A model generated the notes under the pieces. The model saw nothing but the letters and a program-made list of their open reading frames with translations. It was not told the origin of the DNA and did no database searches. A stretch of DNA of 64,000 nucleotides, taken from assembly GCA_005656395.1 (NCBI GenBank), contig SRSI01000038.1:248001-312000 (forward strand), given 5' to 3'. Positions 31,729 through 39,975 of this stretch are shown here, piece by piece (the stretch's first letter is position 1; each line of letters begins with the position of its first letter). The position numbers and the translations under genes are program-made. Source of the stretch: Strongyloides papillosus (taxonomy: Eukaryota > Nematoda > Chromadorea > Rhabditida > Strongyloididae).

Positions 31729-33789
31729 ATGAAGGAAACTCCAACCTGCGAACAACTAGAAATGATGGCTGATAAGACCCATTTTTGTACAATGGTGAAG
31801 CAGAAAGAGATGATCTGGAAGGTGGCTTATCCAAATTCGACCCCTGCAGAACGTCTCTCTTGGATACTTTTACGTCAGTCAGAGGGAATTGTTAGCGGAT
31901 TCATGACTTACTTGGAGAATAAGGTGAAAGAACTCGGGGATGCTGATACGAACGATTTGGTTGAGTTCATGAACATGCGGGCCGAGACTAGGGAAAAGGC
32001 ATACGGGACAAAGGTTCTGGAGTTTTGGAATATGGAAAGGAAAAAAGGAGAGAACACGATGGATTTTGGTGCTCGTCTTCAAACATTGGCAAGACGCGTA
32101 GACAAGATAATTTGGGAAAAACTTGTCATTCAAAAATTATTGATAGAGATCGACGATTACACTTTATTCTTAATCAACTCAACTATTGATGAGACAACTG
32201 ATTTGGCAACTGTTTTGAAGAAGATACTGGATGCTGAAGATGTCACTCATGGGAGAGAGTTTAAGAAAGGAGAGACGAAGAAGAAGGAATTGAAATTAAC
32301 ATGTTGGTTTTGTAAGAAATCAGACCATAAAAAAGAGGAATGCAAGAAGTGGAAGGACGCCGGATCACCGGTCTATAATTTCACTACGAGAACTTGGGAG
32401 ACAGGTCAATTGAAAATTTGTAACAACGATCTTGCAGCTATGAGAGAAATCGAAATCTGTGGTAAGACAAAGGAAGTGTTTTTAGACAGTGGTTCAACAG
32501 AAAATTGGATGAGTCTCGAGAATGCTAAGAACATTGGTGTCGAACTTAAACCAACCAGTGGAGTTTGTGCTTGTATGGCTGATGGGAGTGCATTGAAAGC
32601 AATTGCAATGTTTGACTGTGAGGTTGATTTCAAGAATGGTAAAGGAATCCAAGTACTTCGTTTCTATGTGCCAGTTAAAGGTAATGATATTATCATTGGA
32701 TGGCGTGTTTTGAAGAACAACTGTGACCTGTTTGAAATCGGTAGTGATAATGATACTTCTGTTGAATCATCGTTAACGGCCGACCATTCCGAAAATGAGG
32801 TATTACAGGATTGCAAAGATGAAGGTCACGAGACATCGGTAATGGTTGAAAGAGAAGAAGTCCTGAAGTTCATAGAGCAATGCCAACAGAAGGTTGAAAG
32901 TATAGAAAAGAGAACACCTATTTCATTAGAATTGAGGGATGAACTTAGCATAGAAGACATCCAGTTGAAGAGAGATTACCGAAGAAAGGTGAAAAATATC
33001 TTCAGTGGTGGGTTACAGGCATATTTAGATAAAGAAGAAAGGTCGGGCATGATATCAAGAGTTTATGATATACCCAGAATTGTATCTCCAATCCATATCG
33101 TAAAAAAGAAAAATGCAGATGAACAGGCTGTTGATGATAAGATTCCTTGTGATTTCATGAGAGTATGCGTTGATTATAGTGAACTAAACCAATTCCTGGC
33201 TAAAAAGGAGGTGGACTTGATAAGATTGGAAAGTGTTATTGACATGGTTTCTGGCTCAGAGTATCTTAGTACCATGGACGTATCTGCAGCGTATAAAGCC
33301 TTACCACTGGATGAGCATTCCAAAGAGTTGACGTGTTTCTACACACCTTATGGGATATATAAGGCAGAAACTCTACCATTTGGCTTAGCAACGGCTCCAG
33401 CATTATTTGTAGCCGAGATCCGTAAGTCTTTAAAAATGATTAAAAGTACTAATTTTACCTTTTACATGGACGATTTCTTGTTCTATGGACCTGTAGCACA
33501 GCAGATTCAAGCGATAAAGGAAGTCACTGAAGCTTTGATCAAGAGAGGATGGAGCTGGAATCTTGAAAAATGCGAGATATTAAAGCCACAGGTTCATTTT
33601 ATTGGTTACCTGATTAGCGGTACTGAATGGGAGATACCTGATGAAAAGATCAAGAAATTGTTAGACATGACACCACCAAAAAATGCTAAAGAGCTTGCAA
33701 GTTTGAGAGGGAAATTATTATACTTTTCACGGTTGATCCCAGAGTTTGGTGCAATCACTTCTGTATGGGATGGCTCCAAATTCAGGTGA
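31729..33789 (+). CDS. Gag, protease and RT part of the dual-RNase H element
   Basis: The frame opens at the ATG directly after the primer site. A Gag region (about 1-185) is followed by one CCHC knuckle (CWFCKKSDHKKEEC, about residue 192), the protease active site (LDSGSTENWM, about 251), a linker, and RT with YMDDFLFYG at about residue 578. It stops at TGA 33787-33789 just after the RT, between the RT thumb and the RNase H. The downstream frame is the same frame, and related elements have Trp at this position, so the stop interrupts one polyprotein. Read-through is conceivable, but I see no known stimulatory signal. Confidence 0.9.
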   Translation: MKETPTCEQLEMMADKTHFCTMVKQKEMIWKVAYPNSTPAERLSWILLRQSEGIVSGFMTYLENKVKELGDADTNDLVEFMNMRAETREKAYGTKVLEFWNMERKKGENTMDFGARLQTLARRVDKIIWEKLVIQKLLIEIDDYTLFLINSTIDETTDLATVLKKILDAEDVTHGREFKKGETKKKELKLTCWFCKKSDHKKEECKKWKDAGSPVYNFTTRTWETGQLKICNNDLAAMREIEICGKTKEVFLDSGSTENWMSLENAKNIGVELKPTSGVCACMADGSALKAIAMFDCEVDFKNGKGIQVLRFYVPVKGNDIIIGWRVLKNNCDLFEIGSDNDTSVESSLTADHSENEVLQDCKDEGHETSVMVEREEVLKFIEQCQQKVESIEKRTPISLELRDELSIEDIQLKRDYRRKVKNIFSGGLQAYLDKEERSGMISRVYDIPRIVSPIHIVKKKNADEQAVDDKIPCDFMRVCVDYSELNQFLAKKEVDLIRLESVIDMVSGSEYLSTMDVSAAYKALPLDEHSKELTCFYTPYGIYKAETLPFGLATAPALFVAEIRKSLKMIKSTNFTFYMDDFLFYGPVAQQIQAIKEVTEALIKRGWSWNLEKCEILKPQVHFIGYLISGTEWEIPDEKIKKLLDMTPPKNAKELASLRGKLLYFSRLIPEFGAITSVWDGSKFR

Positions 33790-35955
33790 GAAGAAGATGA
33801 GCAAAAGGCTTTTGAGACCATTATGAGCATATTGAAAAGGAATCCCAAGATCACGACGATACCGGAAGGTGCACAAGTAGTTGTTGTGGTTGTGAATCAG
33901 CATAAAAATTCGATAAGTTCTGCTCTTTACTGGTTTACTGATAAATCTTATGGTGTAGCATGTTGGTGTTCAAGAAAATCGACGGCAACGGAACGAAATT
34001 ACTCTGTATTGGACCGGTGGACTGTAGCGATTTACGAAATGATGAACCAGCCACGTTTGAAACACTGTAAGGTTTTCATACATTGTGATGGCTTAGAGCA
34101 AAGCAGGAGAATCCGGCCACCGTACGATGAAGAGATGTTGGGTCATCCAATGTCTAAGAGAGTATGCGGCATGCTCTTTACGTTATCATTGATGAACTTG
34201 GAGCCAATAAATCTGCCAAAAGCAAAAGACGATGTTGTAGCATTGAGTTTAGGGGTACTAGAGCAGTGTTATTCTATAAAAAAGGATGAAAAAGAAAATA
34301 TTGGACACTTGAAACTTACAACTGTCGAGAATGAGTTGATACAGGAAGCACGTGCTGATCTAGATTATATGAACATGTTTAAGGGAGTTTTTGATGGAGT
34401 CTACAGACACCTAGAGAAGTACCAGCTTTCGTTGACTGGAGAGAGGAATGTTATGGCATTGAATGGTAAATTGATAGTTCCAGTAGGTTCAGGTAAACGT
34501 ATAGTTGCTAAAATACATAAGGATTATCATGAAGGAACGAGAAACCTTACCAATCGGATCAACACCAACTTCATCATCCACGGGCTTACAAAATTGATAA
34601 AAGAAGTAATTGCTGAGTGTAAGATTTGTCAAATGTTCCGGAAGAATGGACCATGTAAGACGTTAATTTGGACACCGGCTGTTGAACCAAGAGAGAGAGG
34701 ACATATGGACTTTTTCTTCTTCTCAGGTAAGACCATTTTTCTACTTACGGATTCTTTCTCGGCCTACCCTTTCGCTAAGGTTATTAAGCGAAAATCGGAT
34801 TTCTTGGAAGTACTGAAGGAGATTGTTGCTTTATTCGGTGATTTTGAGTTGTTGGTATCCGACAATGAACCGGTATTTCAGAGTGAAGAAGTTGCAGGAT
34901 GGCTTGAAGAGAGAGGAACGTTGCATTTTTTTGTGCCAACATATTCACCAAGATCCAACGGTCTTGCAGAAGGGATGGTTAATATTCTGAAAAATAAGAT
35001 GAAAAAAGCACAGGAGGAGATGAATTTAAATGTTGAAGAATCACTTACCTGGGCATTAATAAGTGTAAGAACAGTTTCAGATTACAAAGGAATGTCGCGC
35101 ATAGACAAGTTTGTGGGAAAACGTTCCATGGGGAAGAAATGGTTTCAAGACATTCGTTTCGAAAGTGTGTCTCAACCGGTTTACTTTAAAGTGTCACCCA
35201 ATCAAACATGGACTGAAGGCCAACTGATATGGACCATTGGTCAACGTATTAAGGGAGTACTGGCAGATGGAATAGTCCACATGCTTCCGGCGGAGCGAGT
35301 TCATGGGAGGAAAGAAGATTTAAAAGAGGTTGATGATGATTCTGCAGTTAATGATGAACAGGTTGTCAGTAGTAATCAAGAAATTACCCAATTGTTGAAA
35401 AATGGAGGTTTCAAGTACCCAGCGGGAGTATTTTTTACAGATGGTTCGACTAAACAGGAGAATGGTTACGGGGTTGTAGGTCTCCTCCTTCCTGAAGAAG
35501 GAAAGGTTAAGGTAAAGGTATACGCTCAGAGAGGTATCAAACATGGATCATGTGGTCCGTCAGCAAACAGGCTTGAGATAATGGCTGTTAAAGTAGCACT
35601 GGAGATAGCACAGGACATGAATTTACAACAAGTCTACATTTTTTCAGATTCACGAAACCTTACCGGAGCTTATAGTGAGGGATGGATTGACAACTGGAGA
35701 GACAATGGCTTTTCAAGGTTGTCCAACAGTTCTCTTTACAAAGCCGTTGATGACCTGGTCCAGAAGATCCCCCAAGTTCATATCAAAAGAGTAGCTGCGC
35801 ACAACGGGGTGTTTCTTAATGAATGTGCTGATGAGTTGGCTAAAGGTGGTGATCCTGATGAAATCACTAATAAAGTCAACAACTGGTTGAAGTCTAAATT
35901 ATGTGAAACTTCTCCGGAAGAAGAAGTCGAGGAAGAAAAAGATCCGGATGAATGA
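33790..35955 (+). CDS. Degenerate RNase H, integrase and second RNase H of the same element
   Basis: Reading continues in phase after the TGA; the first ATG is 33823. The RT-linked RNase H fold (ALYWFTDK...SRKSTATERNYSVLD) lacks its first aspartate (VVVVVNQHKN) and has Trp where NYS..EKE has the catalytic Glu, so it is probably inactive. The integrase follows with HKDYHEG...CKICQM and the acidic residues of LLTDSFSAYPF, LLVSDNEPVF and NGLAEGMVN. A complete RNase H comes last: FFTDGSTKQ (Asp at 35440), RLEIMAVKVAL (Glu at 35575), IFSDSRN (Asp at 35647), then AAHNGVFLNECADELAK with the His and final Asp. The stop lies at bases 5-7 of the 3' LTR. Confidence 0.9.
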   Translation, partial: EEDEQKAFETIMSILKRNPKITTIPEGAQVVVVVVNQHKNSISSALYWFTDKSYGVACWCSRKSTATERNYSVLDRWTVAIYEMMNQPRLKHCKVFIHCDGLEQSRRIRPPYDEEMLGHPMSKRVCGMLFTLSLMNLEPINLPKAKDDVVALSLGVLEQCYSIKKDEKENIGHLKLTTVENELIQEARADLDYMNMFKGVFDGVYRHLEKYQLSLTGERNVMALNGKLIVPVGSGKRIVAKIHKDYHEGTRNLTNRINTNFIIHGLTKLIKEVIAECKICQMFRKNGPCKTLIWTPAVEPRERGHMDFFFFSGKTIFLLTDSFSAYPFAKVIKRKSDFLEVLKEIVALFGDFELLVSDNEPVFQSEEVAGWLEERGTLHFFVPTYSPRSNGLAEGMVNILKNKMKKAQEEMNLNVEESLTWALISVRTVSDYKGMSRIDKFVGKRSMGKKWFQDIRFESVSQPVYFKVSPNQTWTEGQLIWTIGQRIKGVLADGIVHMLPAERVHGRKEDLKEVDDDSAVNDEQVVSSNQEITQLLKNGGFKYPAGVFFTDGSTKQENGYGVVGLLLPEEGKVKVKVYAQRGIKHGSCGPSANRLEIMAVKVALEIAQDMNLQQVYIFSDSRNLTGAYSEGWIDNWRDNGFSRLSNSSLYKAVDDLVQKIPQVHIKRVAAHNGVFLNECADELAKGGDPDEITNKVNNWLKSKLCETSPEEEVEEEKDPDE

Positions 35956-36100
35956 AAATTTAAATATTTTAAATTTAAATGTTTTAAATATATATTCAAA
36001 TATATTATTATTTCACGATTATAAATAAGCATGTTTTCTCTTAATAAAATTAATTGTGCTTCACATTTATTTGTGTTTAATTAGCTTTAATTTCTAAACA
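35949..36100 (+). repeat. 3' LTR (152 bp)
   Basis: Identical by eye to 31559-31710 and followed by the TAACT duplication. The end of pol overlaps its first seven bases. Confidence 0.95.
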
Positions 36101-36105
36101 TAACT

Positions 36106-36468
36106 AAACAGTTTCAATAAATGTAAACGTCATGAAATGATTCTCACAATCAGAAATATTTCATATATTATAACAATGTATTGTCGGTTATTTTATTTCT
36201 CCATAAATACGTAATTTAATAAAACAATTTTTTTATACAGATACTTTGATTAATGATTTTGTATAAAAATTCATTATTAAAAAATATGCTCTGCGGACCA
36301 GCTCTGACCTGCCGAAGGCGGGTCTAAGGCTGGTTTCTGTAAAAAATTCTATAACAAAATAACAATTTACATCTGAAAAAAGATAATATTTACTATATTA
36401 GCTTTTAAAAAAATAATAACAATTTACTAGTTTATTTCAGCATCAAAATGGAAAAGACGGGCGCTTGT
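36106..36468. other. Spacer with one GC-rich hairpin
   Basis: AT-rich except for a strong hairpin at 36297-36334, described separately. No gene is seen. Confidence 0.5.
36297..36334 (+). other. GC-rich stem-loop
   Basis: ACCAGC pairs with GCTGGT (outer, 6 bp), and GACCTGCC pairs with GGCGGGTC across a GAA loop (inner, 8 bp with one G.T), separated by a TCT/TAA internal loop. It is conspicuous in AT-rich DNA, lies 135 bp before tRNA-Ala, and could be a structured RNA or a repeat relic. Confidence 0.4.
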
Positions 36469-36540
36469 GGGGATATAGCTCAGGGGTAGAGCGCTCCCTT
36501 AGCATGGGAGAGGGCTGGGGTTCGATTCCCTATATCTCCA
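36469..36540 (+). tRNA. tRNA-Ala (AGC)
   Basis: A complete 72-nt cloverleaf: acceptor GGGGATA/TATCTCC with one G.T, D arm AGCTCAGGGGTAGAGC, anticodon stem CTCCC/GGGAG around loop TTAGCAT (anticodon AGC), and the T arm around GGTTCGATTCC. The discriminator is A. No intron. It supplies alanine-tRNA for GCU (and GCC through inosine). Internal A and B boxes are intact and a T-run terminator follows 7 nt downstream. Confidence 0.97.
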
Positions 36541-36546
36541 AGTACC

Positions 36547-36551
36547 TTTTT
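36547..36551 (+). terminator. Pol III terminator of tRNA-Ala
   Basis: TTTTT starts 6 nt after the tRNA end, the normal Pol III stop signal; a second T5 run follows. Confidence 0.8.
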
Positions 36552-37479
36552 ACTTTTTAAAGTGCTTTTTACCACGTTTCTGTTTTTTTATATTACGTTA
36601 TGACTTTTTTATATTAAAATAGCAAATTAGAGCTTTGTATGTTTGTTTACGAATTTCTTTATATAACAATATAATTTTACTTTTGTAATTGTGATTTAAC
36701 GTGTCTTGACATGACTATAATTTGCAGCGGGTATATTTACGAATATATAAGTTTTAGGAAAATATTTACTTAAATAATACCATATTCAAAGAACAAACAT
36801 AAATTAATATAATGAATAAAAAGATTATTTCATACAATACATAGTACTCTATTGTGGGAATGTATATACTCTTTTTTAATGATCCAAATTATTTTATTAT
36901 TATTACAAATGTTAATGCATCTGAGATATCACGCAAAATATTAAGTAAAGTAAAAAACAATCTAGCTTTTCTTCTAAATAATATAATAACTTTAATCTTA
37001 TTAATTGCAAAATTTCTTATTATCTTAAATAAAATATTTTTATTAATTATCTATTAGCATTTTTCTATCAAATATTACCGCACCAGAACATGAATTCATA
37101 GTCTTTCAACATATTTACTAATTAAAAGAAAAGAAGTTTAACATAAAGTAAAGTTTATTTATCTGTCTCCAATTATCTATAAATAAAATATTTAAATAAT
37201 CTATAGATAAAACTGGCGAAAAAACAAATAGAAATATGATGATAAAAATGTTTAATTTACTATTAAATTTATTAAAAACTTCTTTTAGATTGTATTTTTA
37301 CTATAATAGAATCTAAGCATTACTTTTATATTAAGTTGATCAACAAAAATAATATTTTTTTGATATAATAAAAGTTAATTTTTACTTAAAAATTAATTTC
37401 AAAAAATATCAAATAAACTAATTTTTAAGTAAATTATAAAGAATTGTATTTAGTAAAAAATATAATTTGCGGTCCTTGC
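36552..37479. other. AT-rich spacer between tRNA genes
   Basis: Contains only AT-rich low-complexity sequence; a 67-codon frame at 36854 has chance-like composition. Confidence 0.5.
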
Positions 37480-37566
37480 CCAACCATAGCTCAGTTGGTA
37501 GAGCGGAGGACTGTAGATTTAGTTGCTGATATCCTTAGGTCACTGGTTCGAATCCGGTTGGTTGGA
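37480..37566 (+). tRNA. tRNA-Tyr (GTA) with a 14-nt intron
   Basis: Acceptor CCAACCA/TGGTTGG, D arm AGCTCAGTTGGTAGAGC, anticodon region GGAGGACTGTAG...ATCCTTAGG, T arm ACTGG-TTCGAAT-CCGGT, discriminator A. A 14-nt intron (37517-37530, ATTTAGTTGCTGAT) sits one base 3' of the anticodon, the usual place in nuclear tRNA-Tyr, leaving a 73-nt mature tRNA. It needs the tRNA-splicing endonuclease. It reads UAU/UAC codons. Confidence 0.96.
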
Positions 37567-37571
37567 AAATC

Positions 37572-37575
37572 TTTT
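37572..37575 (+). terminator. Pol III terminator of tRNA-Tyr
   Basis: TTTT five bases after the tRNA end is the nearest T run. Confidence 0.6.
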
Positions 37576-38149
37576 GCAATTTAATTGTTTTAATAACTAA
37601 AACAAATAGGTTACTAGTAAATATTTAAGACAAAAATTACTTTTAGTTTAAATTATTTTACAGAAACAAATAAGACACTTATTTTGATAATAAGTAAAAG
37701 TTAAATATTTATCGTAACATGGATGTATAAGAAATCAAAAAACATGATTAATTATTTAAATTTTTCTTAACGTTTACACTAATTTTTTTTTATTAATTTT
37801 CACGATAATTTGCTTATATTGCTTTACCTAAAAATTAGCTAGTACAAGACACATCTACAACATGCTATCAAATTTATTGGAAAATACAAGTTTGCACAAA
37901 ATTTTAAATGTATAAATCTATTTATAAAGAAAACTACTCTTTACGGACTCTTAATTATTTGTCTTCCATTAATCGTTAGTATAAAAAAAGAAAATTTTTC
38001 GTTGACTATAATAACACCAAACCATAGCATATATTATTCACAATTTACTCTTCTTCATGATAATATTTAATTTTTGTTAATATTTTAAATTTAAAAATTT
38101 TTGTAGCCGATATATTTTTTTTTAGTTTATTTTTTTAATATTTTATTAC
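37576..38149. other. AT-rich spacer
   Basis: No gene is recognised in this stretch. Confidence 0.5.
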
Positions 38150-39010
38150 ATATAAAAAACGGCCATATTTTGGCAATTCTTCATAAAATCCAATAAAATG
38201 TCTAACCTGTTAAAAAATAAAATTTTATTCAAATTTGAAAAATATCAAGCAATAACTTTTTAAATGATGCAAAATATTATACTGTCATATAAATTTCGTT
38301 ATTTTAAGGTAATGTAACTTTTATTTAATCATGCTATTTGTATGATATTATGTTCATGTTAGAGTTTTTTTTGCTTTTTATTTTATAAAATACGTTATTG
38401 GAAGTCGATTTCGTGTAAAGTTGTTACTGTTTTAACTAAAAACATTATTTTAAACAATCTTGTAATGATAGTAATTTCAAAAGTCTTCTTAAAATAATAA
38501 CAAGAAGCAAAGAACTATTGTTTAACTACACAAAGTATTAAGAATTAAAAACATTATTGTAGTATTTACTCTTATTTTAAATTAAAATATTTAAAAATTA
38601 TTTTTAACTTTGAACAAAAATACGTATAATTTTACAACTTTTCATAATTTTTATTTACAAAGATTATCTTTAAAAATAATATAAAAACAATTGTGCTTTT
38701 CAGATGAGTGCAATTTTACCAAAAAAAAGTAATTTACAATAATTAAAAATATTGAAACATATAGAAAAAAATACTGTTATGTTAGTGAATTTTCTTTTAA
38801 AACCACTAACAATTTTATTTTAAATTAGCATTCAATTTTGTATCTTGAAATATATTATATAACACAACTTAAATTTTATGATGAGAATAATATTACAGAA
38901 AAGAAGTAACTTATTTTTACCAACTCTTTAATTGTTACTTTAATTTATGTGCAAATAATTGCGATAAAATTAGTCACTAATAAAAAAAATTGAATCTTAC
39001 TAAGTTTTGT
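38150..39010 (-). repeat. Interspersed repeat family R1, diverged inverted copy
   Basis: Read on the minus strand it follows the 50835-51762 copy from end to end: the ...AAAATATCAAGCAATA... block (about 38245), TTTTATTTTATAAAATACGTTATTG (about 38378), CACAAAGTATTAAGAA (about 38530) and AATAATTGCGATAAAATTAG (about 38955). It is clearly more diverged than the 860-1445 copy. It carries no coding sequence. Confidence 0.65.
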
Positions 39011-39418
39011 GAGTACTATTAATAACATATATATTTTATGAGTATTAGAAATGATTTTTTTTAAATAGAACAAATTGAAAGTTTAATATCTCGTAAAAAA
39101 ATTACTTTTCAGAATTTAAAAAAAACTTTTAATTATTTAAAAGTCCAAAAATCACATTACAACAACTTTGTTGCTATACCATACATTATTTACCATTATT
39201 AGTATAAAATTAGTTGTAAAAGTTAAAAAACAAAAAAAACAATAAAATATATTATTTGCGCATAAAGTTTAGCAATATAAAAAGGATAAAACAATACTTT
39301 AAATTATTTTTAAAATATATTATATTACTATGACTGTTTTTATACAAGTTTTCTCTATAATTAAATGTAATAATATTTTAATATTAACTGAAAGTTGGTA
39401 TTTTTCGGTGCCTTGGTA
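39011..39418. other. AT-rich spacer upstream of tRNA-Glu
   Basis: No gene is recognised in this stretch. Confidence 0.5.
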
Positions 39419-39490
39419 TCCCATGTGGTCTAGTGGTTAGGATTCGTGGTTTTCACCCACGCGGCCCGGGTCCGATTCCCGGCATGGGAA
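39419..39490 (+). tRNA. tRNA-Glu (TTC)
   Basis: A complete 72-nt cloverleaf: acceptor TCCCATG/CATGGGA, A box TGGTCTAGTGG, anticodon stem CGTGG/CCACG with loop TTTTCAC (anticodon TTC), T arm with GGTCCGATTCC, discriminator A. No intron. It reads GAA/GAG. A related copy at 48736-48803 carries an RLE-type LINE in the equivalent of its A box. Confidence 0.97.
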
Positions 39491-39491
39491 A

Positions 39492-39497
39492 TTTTTT
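39492..39497 (+). terminator. Pol III terminator of tRNA-Glu
   Basis: TTTTTT directly follows the tRNA (one A between). Confidence 0.85.
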
Positions 39498-39975
39498 CCA
39501 TTCACTATCACCAAAATATTATTTGTAAAATTTTTGGTTGAAAATATAAAGTTGTCCATAAGTAGTTATCCGGATATTAATATCTATAATTTTTTTTGTA
39601 TTTAATTTAAAATTTATATATCGTAGTCATTTTGCAGCTAAAATTCATACAAATATGATTTTAAAGTTTCACAACGATATTGTAATTCTGAGCGGAGTTA
39701 TAGATCTTCAAAATTCAGCTACGTTCATCAACTTGAATTTAATATAACCCTTTTAAATTGTGGTTATTTAAATGTAAAATTTTATAACAAATAATAGGAG
39801 CTGTAAATCCCAGAGAAGTATGAGTCAAAGGAATACCAAGAGAAAGAGGAGGACATAACTAGGAGGCACAATATATAAAGAACATACTTTTTAACTATAT
39901 CATTATCTTTACTTTTTGTGTATGTTGTAACAGACAACACATATTATTTTATATTATACAATTATCTTATTCTCT
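39498..39975. other. Spacer before LINE A
   Basis: AT-rich; a purine-rich block near 39830-39865 stands out but I cannot assign a role. It may be part of the LINE 5' region. Confidence 0.4.

Larger units (their letters stand above)
31559..36100 (+). mobile_element. Recent LTR retrotransposon with two RNase H domains
   Basis: Two 152-bp LTRs (31559-31710 and 35949-36100) are identical by eye, have TG...CA ends, and are flanked by the 5-bp duplication TAACT (31554-31558 and 36101-36105). The primer-binding site follows the 5' LTR, and a purine-rich tract (GAGGAAGAAAAAGA) precedes the 3' LTR. Gag, protease, RT, a degenerate RNase H, integrase and a second RNase H lie in one frame interrupted by one TGA at 33787-33789. 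Identical LTRs indicate a very recent insertion, so the TGA is either a fresh mutation or a source-copy defect. Confidence 0.95.

Noticed and set aside
36854..37057. 67-codon frame between tRNA genes
   Set aside because: Isoleucine/asparagine/leucine-rich composition expected by chance in AT-rich DNA.
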